Assembly (NCBI GenBank): GCA_934047225.1 | Contig: OW204011.1 | Coordinates: 12,970,339 to 13,034,338, forward strand | Direction of reading: 5' to 3' | Length of the DNA stretch: 64,000 nt | From: Ypsolopha sequella | Lineage: Eukaryota; Arthropoda; Insecta; Lepidoptera; Ypsolophidae | Shown: piece after piece, positions 43,551 through 54,620 of the stretch | How the letters are laid out: each line of letters begins with the position of its first letter | How positions within the stretch are numbered: position 1 is the first letter of the stretch | The notes under the pieces: generated by a model | Databases searched by the model: none | The model's input: only the letters and a program-made list of their open reading frames with translations | Told to the model about the DNA's origin: nothing | Made by a program: the position numbers and the translations under genes

Positions 43551-45182
43551 GGGGCTATACCGTGAAAATTGACACTTTTTCAATTTATTTATCTGCTCTT
43601 TTAATGAAGTTTCAATTAAAATAAATTAGTATAACAATTTTGTGACCTTTTACTAGATTTTGGTCTATCAGAAACGCGATAGGAGGAATTTCATTCGATA
43701 GAAATAATTATTGAAATCAGGTCTAAATTTACAGTTTTTTTGATATTCTGACAAATTAGGATAGCATACAGACTTGAAAAGTATTTATTTAGATGGATTT
43801 TAACTACACCTAAATTGCTGGTTATAGAATTTTTTGTAGCTATTTTAGTTAATTTTGAATTAATTTAAAACCGACTTTTTGACAATTTTCCCCGATTCCG
43901 TCCCTTTCGCACTGCGGGTCTTTCTGCCTGGAGTAACGGGGATCTTTGCTAGCACGGTATATCACCTTAAAACCATTGTCATCAAACACAGAGTGTTAAT
44001 TTAATGCATATTATCAAAACTAGATGGCGCTAGGTGTATTCTACATCGCGATATCATTTGATTGCGGCCAAATATTGACATGGTTGCAGTCAACATCAAA
44101 CTCGCGAAGAACTATTTCGAGAAGTAACCTTTGGGGACTTCAAATCCATTTAGATTTTGAAGTTCAAGTTCTGATTGTTGATTCAACAATGTTGAATATG
44201 TCTTCGTTCGTTTCGTACCGAATTTGAATTGCGCATCCATCCATCACCAGCAGCGTTGCCAGATAAGAAAACTGATATACGGAACCTTGAAACCATTGCC
44301 ATTGTCATCAGACACAGATGTGTTAATTTAATGCATATTATCAAAACTAGATGGCGCTAGGTGTATTCTACATCGCGATATCATTTGATCGCGGCCAAAT
44401 ATTGACATGGTTGCAGTCATAGAGTAAATTACACCAAACTAACAATGAAAAATTTCGAGATCTAATTTTTGTAAACTTCAAATCCATTTAGATTTTGAAG
44501 TTCAAGTTCTGATTGTTGATTCAACAATGTTGAATATGTCTTCGTTCGTTTCGTACCGAATTCGAATTGCGCATATAGTGGCGCATATACCAGCAGCGTT
44601 GCCAGATAAGAAAACTGATATTACATTGTTTGGGGTACCAATTTACAGTAGATTCAAAATAGAATTACAGTGGAATTAAAAACGTATTTTCCTTAAAATT
44701 TACTTTTATTTCAATAATGTACCGTACAATTTGTACAATATTCATTATTTGTACAGTATTTAAGGTGATATACCGTGCTAGCAAAGGTCCCCGTTACTCC
44801 AGGCAGAAAGCCCGCAGTGCGAAAGGGACGGAATCGGGGAAAATTGTCAAAAAGTCGGTTTTAAATTAATGTAAAATTAACTAAAATAGCTACAAAAAAT
44901 TCCATAACCAGTAATTTAGGTGTAGTTAAAACCCATCTAAATAAAATATTTTTCAAGTCTGTATGCTATCCACGTTTGTCAGAATATCAAAAAAAGTGTA
45001 AATTTAGACCTGATTTCAATAATTATTTCTATCGAATGAAATTTCTCCTATCGCGTTTCTGATAGACCAAAATCTAGTAAAAGGTCCCAAAATTGTTATA
45101 CTAATTGATTTTACTTGGAACTTCATTGAAAGAGCAGATAAATAACTTCAAAAAGTGTCAATTTCCACGGTATAGCCCCTTA
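43551..45182. mobile_element. Long-arm foldback element (~420-bp arms)
   Basis: Left arm 43551-43972 (from aggggctataccgtgaaaat to agcacggtatatcacctt) is inverted at 44762-45182 with few differences. The ~790-bp centre is a tandem duplication with 326-bp offset (aatgcatattatcaaaacta at about 44003 and 44329). Each unit ends cagcgttgccagataagaaa. Single related arms lie at 57044-57440 and, diverged, 50540-50945. No coding sequence. Confidence 0.88.
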
Positions 45183-45473
45183 ATCACTGTCACTATATAA
45201 AAGCTGACTCTTTTTAATATATTCCTGAATCAAACGATTTAATCATCGAGTCAGTTTAAATTTTAGACGTAAATTGTTTGCTCAGCCAGCATACCTATAT
45301 GTTTCCTCTTATAGTTTTTGTTGCGTTTTTTCGTTTTTATATAATTAATCTGACAAAACATTATTTCACATTCAGCATTAGAATTCGGAAAAACCAAGTT
45401 TAGCATGAATTGCCCAATCAAATAGAACTCCAACTGATTTTCCTGTTTAAAAAACTAAAATATGCACGTAAAT

Positions 45474-45728
45474 ACACGGTGACTTTTTGATCATCGTCCA
45501 AGTTCATACTGGAGGCTTGGTAAGTGATCAGTATCTTGGATCAATAACAATTTTTGTGAAATTTGTAAAATGAAATTTCGGCTTCCCATAGAAATCCACT
45601 TCCAGTTACGAGTAAATCACTATGGGAAGGCGAAATTTCATTTTACGAATTTTGCAAAAATTGTTATTGATCAATGATACTGATCACTTACCAAGCCAAC
45701 AGTATGAATTTGGACGATGATCACCTTG
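45474..45728. mobile_element. Palindromic MITE B, copy 3
   Basis: cacggtgactttttgatcat to atggacgatgatcaccttg-like end; the same foldback as 33319-33580, with a small deletion (aaaagt) at the right end. Confidence 0.88.
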
Positions 45729-45966
45729 TATAAACAAGTACTGATCACTACATAGTAAAAATAAATAAAATAAATAAATGACTGTTTATTTTCAGATTAA
45801 AAATCAATAGATAGGTTAGTGTTAGGCTTAAAACTAGGTTAGTAAAAGAAAGGGAACATGTATATAATTGATTATTTAAATAACCCAATGGATCTTTCAA
45901 TCCAGAATTTCTGGATGGGACAATCCATTTGGTCCGCAATCATCTTCAGGATGCCGTTGCCACTGC

Positions 45967-46090
45967 AAAAAAAAAGACATGATCTTGCTAAGTTTCTTGC
46001 CCTTCTTCTTAGCAAGACTAATCGAATGGGCGGAGGTAGGCATGTATTTATATATGTAACCTATTAGTATGTAGTATATAGGATGGGATT
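45967..46090 (+). repeat. Dispersed repeat shared with 19549-19676
   Basis: Near-identical over about 125 bp. The continuation to about 46290 (gggggctcggttggtgatca... then AT-rich) is unique to this copy. Confidence 0.85.
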
Positions 46091-46290
46091 TGGTTGGCCG
46101 CCTGGATTCGTGCTGGGGGCTCGGTTGGTGATCATTGAACCTTGTTCCTGGTCCCTGGCCGGGTCTCCGGTATGGGTTCGGGCGGCTGATTGGATTTTAC
46201 CTTGTATAATATATATTTTACCTATCATTATAATCGTAAATATATTGTTACATAAATTAAATAAACCTTTAATTTAGTTCATGTACATTT

Positions 46291-46944
46291 ATTATTTTAC
46301 TACATATATTTTCTTTATTAGATTAAATTTGACGTGTAAAAAGTGTATATATCTATACCTGCTTTGCAAAATAAACTATTTGAATTTGAATTGAATTTGA
46401 CTGCCCCGTAGTCTGAGTAGCATAGAGGCAGTTTTTTTGCGCATTATGGCTAGGGTTGCCAGAGGGTCCAGATAAAAAAACCGTACATTTTTTTATCAAA
46501 GAGTATGATTTTTTTTTGGTACAATTTGTTGAATTTTGCCCAGACCAAACTGAGAAAATTACCGTAAATTCCTGAGGGTGAACACAATGAAACACTTAGT
46601 AAACATTAAAACTTATATTTATTATTGCTATTAGTTAGCAAAAAATCACTTTTTAACACATTTGGCGCTAGATGCTACGCTTTTAATAAACGTTTATTGC
46701 CTGAAATTGTTTCTTTTGACCACCACCTTTGAGGGAATTAAAACCTAAAAATAACTTCAAAAAATCATACTTCAAATATCTTCTGAGCAACCAGACCAAC
46801 ACGAACTCATAAACCTTATTTATTTATTTATCTATGTAGATAGTTCTTCATCTGCCTATTTTATAACTTGTATGTATGGCCACATATTGATGACTCACTT
46901 ACTCGCTTATTATCCATGTATGTTTATTGTACACCATTATTGTT
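46291..46944. other. Unassigned sequence
   Basis: A hAT-like edge, gctagggttgccagagggtc, lies at about 46449-46468 without a visible partner. No gene. Confidence 0.4.
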
Positions 46945-47172
46945 GATTACTATTGGTCAAGAACAACAATAAAAAAAATATGGAAAAATTTAAATATCAC
47001 CTTGAAAAAAAAAAATTGTATGACGCCAGGGTAGACAATGTCTACCATAGAGTGAAAATTTCCTATACAAACTTTTTTTTTCAAAGTGATATTTATATTT
47101 TTTTATACATTTTTATTGTTGTTCTTGACCAATTGTTTGCTTTTCCAGCAAAAAGTTCTGTGCACGCCACTG
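46945..47172. mobile_element. MITE D, copy 1, left end truncated
   Basis: Foldback with (a)n/(t)n inner arms around gtagacaatgtctac, and the right end ttttccagcaaaaagttctg-tgcacgccactg. It matches 53462-53728, but the left cagtg end is missing. Confidence 0.75.
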
Positions 47173-47202
47173 TTAAATACTGTAGTATGTTTAGCATCAG
47201 CA

Positions 47203-47236
47203 TTGCACTTGTGCGAAGCCGGGGCGGGTCGCTAGT
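47203..47236 (+). mobile_element. Helitron-like right end
   Basis: gcgaagccggggcgggtcg followed by ctagt, the common lepidopteran terminus also at 11638-11672. The left limit is not seen. Confidence 0.5.
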
Positions 47237-47274
47237 AAATTATAAACTTTGACTGACCTTGTGCCAAAATATCT

Positions 47275-48005
47275 TATTTTAGTATCCCCTCCCCTTTTAA
47301 TTTGGGCAATTTTCGCCATTGATCATCCAGTTTTTGCTGTTCCACCACAGAAGTTGGTCCAATCTTGAAAACTCATGTGATTTTTGGCGTTAGAAAAGTA
47401 CAGTGTTTTCCATACACTGTAATTTTGCTATTCAAGTAAACAGTACTACACTGGTGGACATTAAAATTCGACTCAAGCATTGTTGTTCTACATTTAAAGA
47501 AATAACCCAATCATACAAACACATGAAATATATAACATATCATTTTAAAAGTATAGGCCTCCACCTTTGATTAAATTATTTATTTAGTAATTTTTTCTTT
47601 AAGTGATGAATTAATAAATATTAAAATAATCAAATAGCTAAAAATTGAAAAAAAAAACCTTCTTTTACAAAATCATTCATTTATTCATTAATTAAGTTTA
47701 ACATTAGTACTTCGTGTTCCCCCCTCTAGCCCTTATAACTGCTTGCAGCCGGTTCTTCATTGACCTAATAAGTTTTTAATTAATTAAAAGAATTTCACGT
47801 CCTGTATAGCAAATACTTTTAAACCAAAATGCATTTATTCAAAGGTGGAGGCCTATACCTTTAAAATGATATATATATTTCATATGTTTAAGTTTGTATG
47901 ATTGGGTTATTCCCTTGAATGTGGGACAACAATACTTGAGTCGATTTTTATGTCCGCCAGTGTAGATCGTGTTAAATTACAGTAGATCTACTCAATAGTT
48001 AATCA
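47275..48005. mobile_element. hAT-like MITE (family of 8442-8689) interrupted by a Tc1 derivative
   Basis: aaaactcatgtgatttttgg, gttagaaaagtacagtgttt and ccatacactgtaattttgct match 8565-8625. After the nested element comes gatcgtgttaaattacagta-gatctact, matching 8641-8665. The outer ends are unclear. Confidence 0.65.
47449..47962. mobile_element. 514-bp Tc1 deletion derivative with ~125-bp TIRs
   Basis: cactggtggacattaaaatt at the left is inverted at the right (...tttttatgtccgccagtg), TA on both sides. The arms stay similar for about 125 bp. Near 47700-47780 the minus strand still reads SMKNRLQAVIRARGGNTKY, the C-terminal end of a Tc1 transposase, so it is an internally deleted Tc1-like element and not a chance palindrome. 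Confidence 0.9.
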
Positions 48006-48991
48006 ACGAAACTTTATTACCTATGTATTGTGTATGCTGCCATCGCAAAGTTTCCATCGGTTTCTGTAAATTAGAATTTAAATTCTTTTTAAATCTAAAT
48101 TTTTTAAGTTTGACACCGGCCTGGGGGGCGGAGTACGCTCCCGCCGCTTCTTAAGGCGATTACCATCGCCAAATTAGCAGCTCGACATTTAAATAACGTT
48201 CATATCAGCGCGCAATGCATAGTGGCTGTTACGACGCTCGCTCCGTCCTTGATAGGGCGAAATAGGAGAAAATAATACTTTTCACATGGACGTGATTGTT
48301 CGATTGAATAATCCTATGTTATGTTTATAGCTATCAAGTTTATCTATTTATCAAATCATAAATGAATTTAATCGGCCAAGCCACTTAGGAGCAGTAGGAA
48401 ATTCAAGCCAAAAAACACCATTTAGTTAATACATTTTTTCATGTAGAAGTTTTGGTGGTATAAAATAGAAAAATGTTGCATATGTTGTCTAAGAGCTGAT
48501 TATTCATAATACATGTTTTCATTATTTTTGGTTTGGCCGTAAACGAGGAGTAGGCTTTAGAAAGTACCCATTTGGCGATAGTAAGGCCCTTAAACAAAAA
48601 ATGTTAACGCGTCGCAATTTCAAATCAGGTCCTCTAAAAAGGCCGCTTTGGATGAATCATATTATGATTGTAATGCCGTCTCTTTTGCACGCGTGAAGTA
48701 ACTCTGACTCTATCCTACTTTCAAATCATTTCATGATTCACCCAAGTTGGCCCTTTTAGGTCCCCAGGGCAAATTTGGTATCATTTTCGTAAAAATTAAG
48801 GATAAGGAATTCAAAAACTTTTTTCTTGTGCCTTTCCATACAAACAAAAAGGTTTTAGCGAAAAACTAAAAATGGCGGTAAACTATTTTCTGTTCAAGCA
48901 GATTTCATGTAAAGAATAGTTACTATTTTAAGATAAAATACTTAATAAAGAGCCTGGTTATTGTAGTTTATAAAAATATAGCTTTCATATA

Positions 48992-49593
48992 CAGTGTGTC
49001 TCTCGTACAAGTGCACATCCGAAAAGGGGTGAAACTAGACCTTATTTTATTGACAAAAAATGTTTTTTTTTTTTTTAGAAAATCTTTGTATTATAAATTT
49101 ACGTTTTAAATTTTTTTTTTGCCTGCCATGGAGACTATGTATAAAATATGTCATAACTTTTGATCTATCGCGAGTAATGCAATGAAACTGTTATAATCCT
49201 TAAGAATAGACGTTGCATACCAAATTAAAAACAATAACATAATCATCTACCATTACCATAAAAATAATATTCTAAAAGATTATTTCTTTAATTTTTCCGT
49301 CTTTTTTTTTCAAAATAATGTCCCCGTTTTACTATACTTTTATTCCTATTTATCATTGCCTATTCGATTATCATTCTAACAAAAAAAAATACAACGTTCT
49401 ATCATAAATACAATATTTTCTACGAGCGGTTAACCAAAGGCACTGCGCTCGCGTCACATACAAAGATACCCAGGTGGAATATTTTTTCAAGATAAAAAAA
49501 AAAAAAAAAAAAAAATTTTCCTTTGTTTTTGTCGATATATTTAGATCTGGTCTCACCCACTTTCGGATGTGCACTTGTACGAGGGACACACTG
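48992..49593. mobile_element. MITE with ~48-bp TIRs inside the complex
   Basis: cagtgtgtctctcgtacaag-tgcacatccgaaaa at the left, inverted at 49546-49593. The interior is poly-T/A rich. Confidence 0.8.
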
Positions 49594-50539
49594 CATATGA
49601 TATATATTTTTATAAACTATAATAACGAGGTTCTTTATAACTATTTTTTGTATCTTAAAAAGTAAGTAGTCTCAACTTAATATCCGCTTGAAGAGAAAAT
49701 AGTTTACCGCCATTTTCAATTTTTCGCTAAAACTTCGATTTTTTTGCATGAAAAAGCATTACAAAAAAAAAATCGAGTTCCTTATCCTTAATTTATACGA
49801 AAATGATAGCAAATACGCCTTTGTGTGAAATCACGATGCGTTACTAATTCTATTATTGTATATTATATTCTATTGTTTTATATTCTATTGCTCACTGCCG
49901 TTCGTAGCAAAGTGAGAAACGCGAGGCATTTCCTTATTTTTTTTTTGGTTATTATTGTGTAAGTATATACACATTTTCTTTTAGTAAATTTTCTTATGTC
50001 ACACAGAGACAATTTTAGTTTCATCATTAAATTTTGTTACATCGCATGTGTCGCAACTCGCGGCCCCTGACTGAAGATCAGCGTCACAGTTCTGTTGTGG
50101 CATTTTGCTGAGTCAGAGACCTTTATGTTGGCTGCATCTTATAAACTACCTCAGGCTGTATAATAGTTTATTGTTTAGATTATTTGTTTTTTTTGTAATG
50201 GTGTAGCTTTCAAAATAAACGCCTTTTCTTTCTTTATTTCTTTCTTTATTCTTTCTGTATATATGATATATATATTTTAATAAACTACAATAACAAGGCT
50301 CTTTATATATATATATATTTTTTTTTATCTTAAAAAGTAACTATTCTTTACGTAATATCTGCTTGAAGAGAAAATTGTTTACCACTAATTTCAGTTTTTC
50401 GCTAAAATTTCGATTTTTTTGTATGGAAGGGCATTACAAAAAAAATATATATTTGACTTCCTCATCCTTAATTTATAAGAAAATTATACCGATGATTTGA
50501 AATTGCGACGCGTTAGCATTTTTTGTTTAAGGCGATATG

Positions 50540-50945
50540 CGAAAAAAATACGGGTGTTTCTTTTCTGTGTATTTCATGAAATATACAGAAAATTTTAATA
50601 AATTTCTGGTATATGCATTTTGACTATTTAATCTAGGGTTTTGAAATTGGAAAACATGTTTGGATAAATTTTTCTCGATATAAATAATTGTTGAAATGAG
50701 GTTTTCAAACACAGTTTTTCTCCTCGTTTGACGAATAGGAACCATATACAGAACTCAAACATATTTTATTAGGTGTGTTTCAACAATATCTAGAGATTTG
50801 ATATTTTGCTAGCTATTTTAGTTTTTTTTAATAAAAATATAAAACCAACTTTTTTCCCTTTTGCCCTGAATCCGCCCCTCTCGCACTGCACGATTTTTCG
50901 CTTGGAGTGACAGTGGCAAAAATAAAATTCGCATAGCCTCTTAAG
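50540..50945. repeat. Diverged single arm of the long-arm foldback family
   Basis: Shares the order (cgatataaataattgttgaaatga, ctattttagtt, ctctcgcactgc, cttggagtgacagt) with the arms at 43551-43972, at lower identity. A further piece is inverted at about 52530-52610. Confidence 0.6.
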
Positions 50946-50985
50946 AAGTGGCGGGAGCGTACTCCGCCCCCCTGGCCCGCCTCGC

Positions 50986-52407
50986 CCCCGAGGGCCTCAA
51001 TCTGCTCATTTTGACCTAGGCTACACCTGTACCAAGGTTCATGCTTCGGTCACTTGCCGAATGGTCCCCATACAAGAGCTGGCAAGAGAACCTCGAGTAA
51101 AAGAACAAATATAAAAATCATTAAATTTTTTGAAGGAACGTTATATTTTTATTAAAGCTAACACTTTTATTAACCAATTAAAAAAGAAAGAGCTAATTTC
51201 ATTGGTTCAATCAAAAGTTACATGCCCTTAAAATCACTATGTTTTTTGTCAGTCTTCAATAATTTACTCGTAGAACGACGTGTGCGGGTCACTAACGAAC
51301 GCATGAGCACGCGGTAGGAAGGTACTAAGGATGCGGGAGTCAAAAATTGAAAAATAAGGACGCAAGACACGCTTTTCGATTTTGCGGTGTCTATCAGACT
51401 ACCACGTCAGCCGCAGCGGGTTAAAAACATACTTTTTCACACCACCTGCTCGACAATGTCCAATTACATATCATGCAACCTCAACGTAAAGTAACGCATT
51501 ATATCTCAAGGGATATAAAGTTATATGAAAATACCTAGGGATTAAAGTGATTTAAATTTGGAATGTCAAATTCGTGTGGAAACTCGTGGAAAACAAATGC
51601 CCATATGGGATTGTAAAGAGGTTTGTTCGAAAATCGAACTGGCCACCATAAGCAGAATTCAACAAAAAGAAAAAAAGCGTTTACAAAGAATGTGAAACAA
51701 AAGACGGTGTTTGGTGCTGTGATTGTCAGTGAATTTTATTGAATTATTAATGTTGATAAAAAATGTCGAGCTTTTTATTGTCTCGCAGAAGGTGTGAAAA
51801 GTAGAGTATGCTCCTCTGGAATAAAGCCTGTCTTTGTCTTGGGCAGCTTGAACCCCTCACTTTACTCAGGACTCTATATAACTCCCTCGCTACGCTCAGG
51901 AGTTAACTCTAGAGTCCCTCGTTACGCTCAGGGTTCAATATGCCGCCCGTGACGTAAGACACTGCTTTATTCCCTTAGTGCATAATCTACTATTTTGTAC
52001 TATCTTTATGAAAAAGTTCCATTTAATACTCGAAATTTGTTTTGAAAATCAAACTTTCCGGGCCCCGTTGCGGAATGACTACCAGGTCAGTTTGAAATAT
52101 CGTATTGAAATTTCATTTATTGCAGAATTAGGTTCTTTTTGATGTTTGTCTTCATTTCATGCTAAATTAGGTTCTTTTTGACGTCCTTAGTTTGTCTTCA
52201 TCCGATCCACGACATAATCGATTATATCGCGTCTGACACTCTTTTTTCGCAAAATGATACTGGCCACAAATAAAAGCCGCCGCCCGAAGCCTGAAAATAA
52301 AAGGTAAAAACCGCGCCGCGCTTTGAAAAGTCATAAAATACATTAAATTTGAAAGAAAAAATTAAATATTTAAATACATAAATCAGGTAGTAGAAAAAGT
52401 ATCCTTC
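50986..52407. other. Unassigned sequence with a short repeated motif
   Basis: Near 51870-51950, ctcgctacgctcaggagtta and ctcgttacgctcagggttca are imperfect copies. The last bases of this stretch (ccctagtgcataatctactat-like) resemble the end of repeat A only loosely. No gene. Confidence 0.4.
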
Positions 52408-52514
52408 GCAACGAGTAAAAATGGGTTTTCTTACCCGCGGAATGTAAGCTTTCGGCGTGAGCCGAAGGCGAACTCCATTCCTCGGGTAAGAAAATCCGCC
52501 ATTTTATACTCGTC
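52408..52514. repeat. Hairpin
   Basis: cgagtaaaaatgggttttct at the left pairs with aagaaaatccgccattttat at the right, with further pairing (cttcggcgtgagccgaag) at the tip. Confidence 0.8.
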
Positions 52515-52847
52515 ACGAAATATACTATTTTCTCTTTCGCCCTGAATCCGCCCTCTCGCACTGCGCGTTTTTTCGCTTGGAATGACAGTGACAAAAATAA
52601 AATTCGCTTAGCCATAAGAAGAAAGGTCTTTGATAAAATCTTGTGTTACGTAACGCTGCGCCGGTCATCAGAGGACAGGTTGTCATTGAGTGACATTGAG
52701 GACTATCAGCTGTTATCTGGTGACCTAAAGAGACCAAAGGTCAGCGGCGGCGTCGCAAGGATTGACGCGTGAAATTGCTTTTGCTGACTGACCATTTCAA
52801 AATCTCTTATTGTCTGTGTAGATATTGGTACCGATTCGGTGAAGCAC

Positions 52848-52972
52848 ATCTTAACTTATTTGACAGGACTAAACTTAATTTAAGCTTTCTGTCCTTGTGT
52901 TTTCGATAACGAAAGAAAAAGACAGGATACTTAAAATAAGGTTAGTTCTGTCAAATAAGTTGAGACTTGTTA
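52848..52972. mobile_element. Palindromic MITE
   Basis: atcttaacttatttgacagg and tctgtccttgtgttttcg at the left pair with cgaaagaaaaagacagga and ctgtcaaataagttgagact at the right. Confidence 0.8.
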
Positions 52973-52977
52973 TACGC

Positions 52978-53043
52978 TGTGCTCGTGTTTTAAATCGTCC
53001 TCGTAATTTATTCATTTGCGCCCTAGTAGCATAAACTACTATT
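52978..53043 (+). repeat. Fragment of interspersed repeat A
   Basis: gctcgtgttttaaatcgtcc through tagcataaactactatta, matching 20850-20917. Confidence 0.8.
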
Positions 53044-53404
53044 ACGATCAGCATTTTAATATGTACAATTTGATACCCATATAATAAATTAGATGGATGG
53101 ATGGAGAAAACAACGAATCAGGAAGTTCTGAAACATAGATGCATATACTTCCACCTGTCTCCCAGGTGGATAGCCAGACTACAGTTCTGCAACAGTAATA
53201 ATAAATAGTATTTATTTTAGGGTTAAATTTTAAAAATAGAAATTCAACCTAAAATAGAAATTCAAAATTCAAAAATTCAAAATTATTTATTTATAACATT
53301 TTGTTACAGACACTTAGGTGTCGAATCCTCCTTTTAAATTAATTAACATGTAAAAGGAGGGATTCGATCTTTCATTATAAAGTAATGTTATAAACAGATA
53401 CTCG

Positions 53405-53812
53405 TATAGTATAATGTATGGAAGGGCAGATTTATTTTTTTGAGATTTCCGGGTTGGCTACCAGTGAGTGGCGTGCATTGAACTTTTTTCCGGAAAAGCA
53501 ACCAGAAGGTCAAGTTTGACAATAAAAAAAAATATGAAAAAATTTAAATAACAATTTGAAAAAAAAAAGTTTTTATGAAAATGTTCACTCTAGAGTAGGC
53601 AGTGCCTACCCTGGCGACGTACAAACTTTTTTTTTTGAAAGTGTTATTTAATTTTTTTCATAATTTTTTTATTGTCAAACTTGACCTTTTGGTTGCTTTT
53701 CCGGAAAAAAGTTTAATGCACGCCACTGTTGGCTACATAGTAAAAGTTGTTCTATACCATTGACAGAATAAGCTTTTCAAATATGGTTATACCTTTCTGT
53801 TACACCTTGTAT
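53405..53812. mobile_element. Partial MITE F interrupted by MITE D
   Basis: tgtatggaagggcagattta...gggttggctac before, and agtaaaagttgttctatacc...acctttctgttacacc after, match the right half of the foldback at 61551-61802. The left half is lost. Confidence 0.75.
53462..53728. mobile_element. hAT-type MITE D, copy 2 (complete), 8-bp TSD
   Basis: Ends cagtgagtggcgtgcattga / (inverted) cagtggcgtgcattaaact. The 8-bp word ttggctac flanks both sides (53454-53461, 53729-53736). Long inner arms (tcaagtttgacaataaaaaa) give a foldback. Superfamily by TSD length and CAGTG ends. Confidence 0.9.
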
Positions 53813-54162
53813 ATAATACAGTTACTTGGTTGTTCTAATCAGAGTCGGACTGAGTCTAAGGGGCCCGGATGGCAAAATTAACTTTTTCAATATCCCTATT
53901 CTAGCTTTCATTCGGCCGGGGGCTAACAAACAGGTTTCTGTTTTTAATACGCAAAATGACGAGCTTAGACAATAATATGCAAATTTTCATCACCTCCACA
54001 ATTAATACATATTACAAAAAAATTATAGTTTTTCACTGTAATATCTAGAAAAACACGCTTTGTTTATTGATATGATATGATTTACATAGGTAGTTTTGCA
54101 AAATCTTCAGACAAAATTGAAAAGAGAAAGAAATTCAAAACTTTGAAAATTTCTCTTCGTAT

Positions 54163-54620
54163 ACAGATTGCTTGGTAGTTCGACCTATTCCTTTAAAGGG
54201 GTTATACTAGGGATCATTTCCAACAAATAATGCCTATAAACTGGGGGTCGAAAATGATAATTTTTTTTTCAAGTAAACCACGTCGATATTTCAAAAATTA
54301 CAAAATAAAAAAGGTTTTGTATCCACTTAAGACCTTATAATTCTGAGATTATGGGAATTCAGGGCACGTATTTTTTTTATAAATGATCACTCATCTGTCA
54401 TTGATCAGAAATATAATAAATAAGTGCTGAGAGAGGAATAGTTATTTTTAAATTATTTATTTTTGGTTATTAGTCTTAAAGTTTGAAAAATAATATAAAA
54501 ACCTTCGTAACTCGGAGACCATTCATTTTCGACACCTAGTTGATAGGACTTAATTCGTTGGAAATAATCTCTAGTATAACCCCTTTCAAGGAATAGGTCA
54601 AATTGCCAAGCATCCGTATA
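54163..54620. mobile_element. MITE E, copy 1
   Basis: tattcctttaaaggggttat...gggatcatttccaacaaata at the left, ggaaataatctctagtataa-cccctttcaaggaataggtc at the right. The interior is the reverse of 62069-62515. Confidence 0.85.

Larger units (their letters stand above)
48117..50985. repeat. Nested inverted-repeat complex
   Basis: Outermost: ggcggagtacgctcccgccg near 48127-48150 is inverted near 50942-50975. Next: gcgtcgcaatttcaaatc near 48608 and the aaaatggcggtaaac...ttataaaaatata block (48865-48985) reappear inverted near 50270-50525 and again near 49600-49830. Innermost: the MITE at 48992-49593. This is consistent with repeated insertion of foldback elements into one another. No coding region is supported. 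Confidence 0.7.
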
